A stretch of 10,203 bases of DNA from an uncultured Collinsella sp. (GTDB lineage: Bacteria; Actinomycetota; Coriobacteriia; Coriobacteriales; Coriobacteriaceae), in the NCBI GenBank assembly GCA_902494685.1, contig CABUUE010000038.1, positions 1-10,203 of the forward strand, read 5' to 3'. Position 1 is the stretch's first letter, and the number at the start of each line of letters is the position of its first letter. The position numbers and the translations under genes are program-made. The notes below the pieces were generated by a model, which was not told the origin of the DNA, made no database searches, and was given only the letters and a program-made list of their open reading frames with translations. Shown here in pieces: positions 7,170-10,203 of the stretch.

Positions 7170-7194
7170 AAAACACCCTCACCGGTCGCGTTTT
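7170..7194 (-). terminator. Weak hairpin after livJ-a
   Basis: On the - strand AAAACGC (7194-7188) can pair with GTGTTTT (7176-7170), 7 bp with one G·U, 8 nt past the livJ-a stop. The U-rich descending arm resembles a small intrinsic terminator. The stem is weak, so read-through into livJ-b is likely. Confidence 0.35.
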
Positions 7195-7202
7195 GTACGC
7201 AC

Positions 7203-8369
7203 CTAGGCGGCGATGTACTTGCCGTCCTGAATCACATAGGCCGTAGCGGGCTTTTCAACCTGGCCCTTGTCATTCCACGTCAGCTCGCCCGTCAGGCCCT
7301 CGATCTTGATCTTGCGCATGGCCTTGGCAAGGTCGCCGGCAATGTCGGCGCCGTCGGCCGTAATGTCGATGCCCGCTTTGTCGATGGCCTCGGCGATGGC
7401 GTGGACGCAATCGTAGGCGTCGGCGGCAAACTGGTTGGGCGTCTCGTCGTAGGCATCCTTATAGGCCTTGACGAAGTCGGCATTCTTCTCATCGTCAGCC
7501 GAAAACGGGGTCATGAGCAGTACGCCCTCGGCAAGAGAGGTATCGAAGCCTTCCACAGAGAGCAGGCCGTCCATGCCGTCGGTACCCATGAGGGTCATGT
7601 CGTAGCCCATGTCCTTGGCGTTTTTGAGCAAAACAGACGCAGGCGTGTAGTAGATCGGGGCAAAGATAAGCGTGGCGCCGGCCTCCTTGGCCTTGGTGAG
7701 CTGGTTGGTAAAGCTCGTGGAGGAATCGTCCTTAAAGGTCTCGGTATCGACGATGTCGAGCTTGGACGCCTTGGCCTGCTCGGCAAAAGCGTCGGCAACG
7801 CCCGAGCTATACGTATCGCCGGAGTTGTAGAACAGGGCGATCTTGGCATCCGCGTACTTCTCGGCCAAGAACTTCGCGGCGCTGGCGCCCATGGTGGGAT
7901 CGGTGAAGCAAACCTGAAAGACCGTGGTCTTGTCCTTGGTGACGTCGAGCGACGAGGCCGAAGGCGTGACCATGAGCATGTCATCGGCAATCTCGCCCGA
8001 GACGGCGACGGCGGCACCAGTCGTGACGGGGCCGACGAGCGCCTGCATGCCCCAGTCGCACAGGGTATTGAAGGCGTTGATAGCCTTCTCGCCGTCGGCG
8101 ACATCGTCCTCGGACTTAAGCGAGAGTTTGAGGTCCTTGGTCGAGAAATCCTTGGCGGCGAGCTTGGCACCCTTCTCGGCCGAAACGCCATAGGTTGCCG
8201 CGGCGCCGGTCAGAGGGCCGATGACACCGATCTTGAAGGTCTTGCCGTCATCGGCGGAGCCATCGTCAGAACCACCCGACGAGCAACCGGCAAGCGCGAC
8301 GGTGCTGCCGAGCGCTGCGGCGCCAACCAAGAAACTCCTGCGGTTAAGTACGTTGTTGATACTAAACAT
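7203..8369 (-). CDS. livJ: Branched-chain amino acid-binding lipoprotein, LivJ-type (copy a, first gene of the locus)
   Basis: A 388-residue HAAT receptor. The signal is a good twin-arginine match, LNRRSFLVG (8-16), followed by a hydrophobic run and lipobox L-A-G-C with Cys29; an acidic Gly/Ser/Asp linker follows. The mature part begins FKIGVIGPLTG and carries ALVGPVTTG, VTPSASS, VFQVCFTDP, LFYNSGDTYSSG, YYTPASVLLKNAKDMGYD and GFDTSLAEG, all shared with copy b. Differences cluster in the first third and the C-terminal lobe (for example GTDGMDG versus GCDGMDG). Start: an open frame extends to 8435, but AAGGGGGA at 8381-8374 stands 4-5 nt before the ATG at 8369 and the resulting protein begins MFSINNVLNRR, a normal Tat lipoprotein N-terminus. 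It is the promoter-proximal gene of the liv locus and divergent from hom. A different ligand preference from copy b is plausible but not shown. Confidence 0.9.
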   Translation of the reverse strand: MFSINNVLNRRSFLVGAAALGSTVALAGCSSGGSDDGSADDGKTFKIGVIGPLTGAAATYGVSAEKGAKLAAKDFSTKDLKLSLKSEDDVADGEKAINAFNTLCDWGMQALVGPVTTGAAVAVSGEIADDMLMVTPSASSLDVTKDKTTVFQVCFTDPTMGASAAKFLAEKYADAKIALFYNSGDTYSSGVADAFAEQAKASKLDIVDTETFKDDSSTSFTNQLTKAKEAGATLIFAPIYYTPASVLLKNAKDMGYDMTLMGTDGMDGLLSVEGFDTSLAEGVLLMTPFSADDEKNADFVKAYKDAYDETPNQFAADAYDCVHAIAEAIDKAGIDITADGADIAGDLAKAMRKIKIEGLTGELTWNDKGQVEKPATAYVIQDGKYIAA

Positions 8370-8373
8370 GGTG

Positions 8374-8381
8374 TCCCCCTT
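8374..8381 (-). promoter_or_regulatory. RBS deciding the livJ-a start
   Basis: AAGGGGGA on the - strand 4 nt before the ATG at 8369. It excludes the 22-residue longer frame, whose extra residues (CPVPQDGRTAASEKG) look like translated leader. Confidence 0.7.
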
Positions 8382-8387
8382 TTCGCT

Positions 8388-8402
8388 GGCCGCAGTGCGG
8401 CC
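8388..8402 (-). promoter_or_regulatory. Palindrome in the livJ-a leader, just upstream of the RBS
   Basis: GGCCGCA-G-TGCGGCC is a perfect 7-bp palindrome around one base. In RNA it gives a 5-bp GC stem with a 5-nt loop ending about 6 nt before the RBS. It could be a 5' stabiliser, a protein site, or chance in GC-rich DNA. Confidence 0.4.
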
Positions 8403-8559
8403 GTCTTGCGGTACGGGGCAAACCTTATGGCGCAAACGTTGACAGTTTGTTACGGAGTTTCGTTTGTAGCGAGCATGTTTCCAATGTTTCCGCAGCGTTT
8501 CGGGGGTGCCGTTTTGTGCGACTCCTGTTGCCTGGCGAGCACGCGCCCTCGGTTCACGT

Positions 8560-8565
8560 TAGAAT
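8560..8565 (+). promoter_or_regulatory. Candidate -10 element of the hom promoter
   Basis: TAGAAT matches the TATAAT consensus at 5 of 6 positions, 54 bp before the hom start. The expected -35 position (about 8537-8542) reads GAGCAC and is a poor match, which is common in actinobacterial promoters but lowers certainty. Confidence 0.35.
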
Positions 8566-8619
8566 GCACTCAACCTTTAAGCGGTTAATCCATCCATAAG
8601 ATGCACGAAGGAGCTATCT

Positions 8620-9963
8620 ATGAGCGAACCCCTGCGCACCGTGAACGTCGGCCTCATCGGTCTGGGAACCGTCGGCGGCGGCGTGGCCCGTCTGATCAAG
8701 AGCCACCACGATGAGTACCTGGCAGCCTACGGCATCGACCTTAAGCTGACCCGCGCCTGTGCGCTTGCTTGGGAGCAGGCCGAGGCGGCAGGCATTGAGC
8801 GCGAGGCCTTTACGAGTGACTGGCACGACATCGTCACCGACCCCGCCGTCGACATCGTCGTCGAGCTCATCGGCGGCGAGCATCCCGCAACCGAGATCTT
8901 CACCACTGCCTTTGAGCACGGCAAGCACGTCGTCTCTGCCAACAAGGCCCTGCTGGGCCGTCACGTCGAGACGCTTGCCGAGAAGGCACGCGCGTGCGGC
9001 GTGCAGATTAAGTGCGAGGCCAGCTGCGGCGGCGGCATCCCCATCGTGAGCACGCTTGAGCATGACCTGGTGGGCAACAAGATCCTGACCATCGCCGGTA
9101 TTCTCAACGGTACCACCAACTACATCCTGTCGCGCATGGACGCCGAGGGCGCCGATTACGCCGACGTGCTCGCCGACGCGCAGGCCAAGGGCTATGCCGA
9201 GGCCGACCCGTCCGCCGACGTCGACGGCTTCGACGCCGCCAGCAAAACGGCGATCCTCGCCTCCATCGGCTTTGGCACCCGTGTGACCACCGACGACGTA
9301 TACCAGCAGGGTATCCGTACCATCGGCGCCGAGGACATCGCCCAGGCACGCGAACTCGGCTACACCATTAAGCTGCTCGGCATCGCCCGCAACACCGACG
9401 CCGGCGTCGACGTCCGCGTGCATCCCACGCTGATCCCCGCCGACCACATGCTCGCCAAGGTCAACGGCGCCATGAACGCCGTCTACGTGGTGGGTGACGC
9501 CGTGGGCGAAACCATGTTCTACGGTGCCGGCGCAGGCTCCTTCCCCACCGCAAGCGCCGTCGTGGGCGATATCCTGTCGCTCTCCGAGCAGATCAGCCGC
9601 GGCGTGGCTCCGCTTCCCGAGATTGAGCCCTATGGTCACAACCTCGCCTTTAAGCCCATGGACGAACTCCAGACCAAGTACTATGTGCGTCTGAAGGTCG
9701 CCGACCGCGTGGGCGCCCTGTCCGAGACGGTCGACATCTTTGCCAAGCACAACATCTCGATCTCGCTCATCAACCAGGTCGAGGACGGCAAGTCGGGCGT
9801 CAGCGATGCCTGCTCGGTCATCTTCCTGACGCACCGCGCGCTCGAGAAGGACGTCCAGGCTGCCGCCGCCGAGCTTGCCAGCGTCGACTGCGTGGCCGAG
9901 GTCGCCAACGTCTTGCGCATCGAGGACGTCGAGGCCTGGACCGAAGGCGTCATGGCCAACTAG
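8620..9963 (+). CDS. hom: Homoserine dehydrogenase with C-terminal ACT domain
   Basis: Reduces aspartate semialdehyde to homoserine with NAD(P)H, the branch point to threonine/isoleucine and methionine. The protein is 447 residues, the usual length for the monofunctional, ACT-bearing form. The Rossmann dinucleotide loop GLGTVGGGV is at 14-22. VVSANKALL (104-112) holds a conserved Lys (K109), NGTTNYIL is at 163-170, and GYAEADPSADVDGFDAASK (191-209) carries the catalytic-type Asp205 and Lys209. The ACT domain spans about 354-435 (YYVRLKVADRVGALSE, HNISISLINQ) and in this family usually gives threonine feedback inhibition. Start ATG 8620 follows AAGGAG (8608-8613) by 6 nt. It stands alone, with a strong terminator 31 nt after the stop, so thrB/thrC are not co-transcribed within the window. 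It is divergent from the liv locus. Confidence 0.96.
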   Translation: MSEPLRTVNVGLIGLGTVGGGVARLIKSHHDEYLAAYGIDLKLTRACALAWEQAEAAGIEREAFTSDWHDIVTDPAVDIVVELIGGEHPATEIFTTAFEHGKHVVSANKALLGRHVETLAEKARACGVQIKCEASCGGGIPIVSTLEHDLVGNKILTIAGILNGTTNYILSRMDAEGADYADVLADAQAKGYAEADPSADVDGFDAASKTAILASIGFGTRVTTDDVYQQGIRTIGAEDIAQARELGYTIKLLGIARNTDAGVDVRVHPTLIPADHMLAKVNGAMNAVYVVGDAVGETMFYGAGAGSFPTASAVVGDILSLSEQISRGVAPLPEIEPYGHNLAFKPMDELQTKYYVRLKVADRVGALSETVDIFAKHNISISLINQVEDGKSGVSDACSVIFLTHRALEKDVQAAAAELASVDCVAEVANVLRIEDVEAWTEGVMAN

Positions 9964-9994
9964 CCCGATTCTCGGCAAATCAAATAACGCATGA

Positions 9995-10028
9995 GGGGCT
10001 CCCGTCCGATTGGATGGGAGCCCCTTTT
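9995..10028 (+). terminator. Intrinsic terminator of hom
   Basis: GGGGCTCCCGTCC (9995-10007) pairs with GGATGGGAGCCCC (10012-10024), 13 bp with one G·U, around a GATT tetraloop, followed directly by TTTT (10025-10028) and further T-rich sequence. This is a classic Rho-independent terminator 31 nt after the stop. Confidence 0.93.
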
Positions 10029-10072
10029 AGTTACATCTTTTGCACGAAGTGGTCGACTAACGTTTGAACAAC

Positions 10073-10101
10073 TTGACCGTTCGTCAACAACCGTGGATAC
10101 C
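10073..10101 (+). promoter_or_regulatory. Candidate promoter of the right-edge gene, with overlapping inverted repeat
   Basis: TTGACC (10073-10078) is a 5-of-6 match to a -35 and is followed 17 bp later by GATACC (10096-10101), a weak -10. TTGAC-N5-GTCAA (10073-10087) is a perfect 5-bp inverted repeat lying on the -35, so a repressor could bind there. The rest of 10029-10183 shows no gene. Confidence 0.35.
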
Positions 10102-10183
10102 GTTTGCCGATATGCGACGGCAGCTGTATTTTGCCGCCGCTATGCTGTGCCGTGTATGTCCGCCCGCGATGAGAGGAAGCACC

Positions 10184-10203
10184 ATGTTGCTCGAGGGCAA
10201 GAA
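10184..10203 (+). CDS. Start of a protein-coding gene cut by the window edge, possibly enoyl-ACP reductase FabI
   Basis: ATG 10184-10186 is preceded by GAGAGGAAG (10171-10179) with good spacing. Six full codons are visible (MLLEGK) before the edge. This opening resembles FabI-type enoyl-ACP reductases and some other short-chain dehydrogenases, where a Gly-Lys precedes the first Rossmann strand. Six residues cannot establish the product. That a gene starts here is well supported by the RBS and the upstream promoter-like sequence; the identity is a guess. Confidence 0.4.

Larger units (their letters stand above)
6932..7202 (-). promoter_or_regulatory. livJ-a / livJ-b intergenic region with AT-rich probable promoter of livJ-b
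   Basis: This 271-bp gap is much more AT-rich than its surroundings, especially 7015-7145. On the - strand TTCACA (7128-7123, 5 of 6 matches to a -35) and CATAAA (7103-7098, a fair -10) are 19 bp apart, longer than ideal. If used, the leader would be about 160 nt. A perfect inverted repeat (listed separately) sits between these and the start codon. No further gene or RNA was recognised. Confidence 0.4.
8370..8619. promoter_or_regulatory. Divergent livJ-a / hom control region
   Basis: This 250-bp gap must hold both promoters. It contains a 15-bp palindrome (8388-8402), a group of CAAAC/GTTTG motifs (8419-8466), a direct repeat of ATGTTTCC at 8475-8482 and 8484-8491, and a -10-like TAGAAT toward hom. 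No convincing livJ-a promoter pair was found on the - strand, and no gene or RNA was recognised. Confidence 0.6.

Noticed and set aside
8439..8467. Perfect TTGACA at 8439-8444 as a hom -35
   Set aside because: At 16-19 bp spacing the sequence reads GTTTGT/TTTGTA, with no acceptable -10, and it lies about 180 bp from hom. It is kept only as part of the motif cluster.
7401..8588. 395-codon + strand frame opposite livJ-a, and the similar one at 5942-6841 opposite livJ-b
   Set aside because: The two look alike only because they are antisense to paralogous genes; neither has a start signal.
8614..9978. 454-codon open frame on the - strand antisense to hom
   Set aside because: Its reverse complement encodes an unmistakable homoserine dehydrogenase. 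Long antisense frames are expected in GC-rich DNA with strong third-position bias, and its protein shows no family motif.

Overview
The window is GC-rich, densely coded bacterial DNA. Codon use is dominated by G/C third positions, Shine-Dalgarno sequences are strong (AAGGAGGT, AAGGGGGA), and the solute-binding lipoproteins carry twin-arginine signals. Together with the gene content this suggests an anaerobic, gut-type actinobacterium of the Coriobacteriia, probably Collinsella or a close relative. That placement is inferred from overall style and was not tested by a database search.

Layout from left to right: (1) 1-236, + strand, the 3' end of a bile acid:sodium symporter family (BASS) permease, convergent with (2) a translationally coupled pair on the - strand, cutC (1745-1068) and a GalT/HIT-like DUF4931 protein (1064-267). 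(3) 1746-2069 is a gene-free stretch of about 320 bp packed with inverted repeats: a perfect 18-bp-arm palindrome, a 99-nt compound hairpin with 15-bp arms, and a 12-bp hairpin just after the livF stop. (4) 8369-2070, - strand, is a complete branched-chain amino acid (HAAT/Liv) ABC transporter locus in the order livJ-a, livJ-b, livH, livM, livG, livF. Two paralogous lipoproteins precede one set of permeases and ATPases. The H-M-G-F genes overlap or abut, whereas livJ-b is separated from livH by two tandem hairpins and livJ-a from livJ-b by an AT-rich regulatory-looking gap. (5) 8620-9963, + strand, homoserine dehydrogenase with a C-terminal ACT domain, divergent from livJ-a and ended by a textbook intrinsic terminator. 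(6) At the right edge, the first codons of another + strand gene with a good RBS, possibly fabI.

How the genes fit together: the lipoproteins capture leucine/isoleucine/valine-type ligands outside the cell, LivH/LivM form the membrane channel and LivG/LivF power import. Hom commits aspartate carbon to homoserine, and hence to threonine, isoleucine and methionine, so biosynthesis and uptake of related amino acids share a 250-bp divergent control region. Everything coding belongs to known families. The least explained parts are the non-coding ones: the palindrome cluster at 1794-2066, the hairpins between livJ-b and livH, and short symmetric motifs in the three promoter-bearing gaps.
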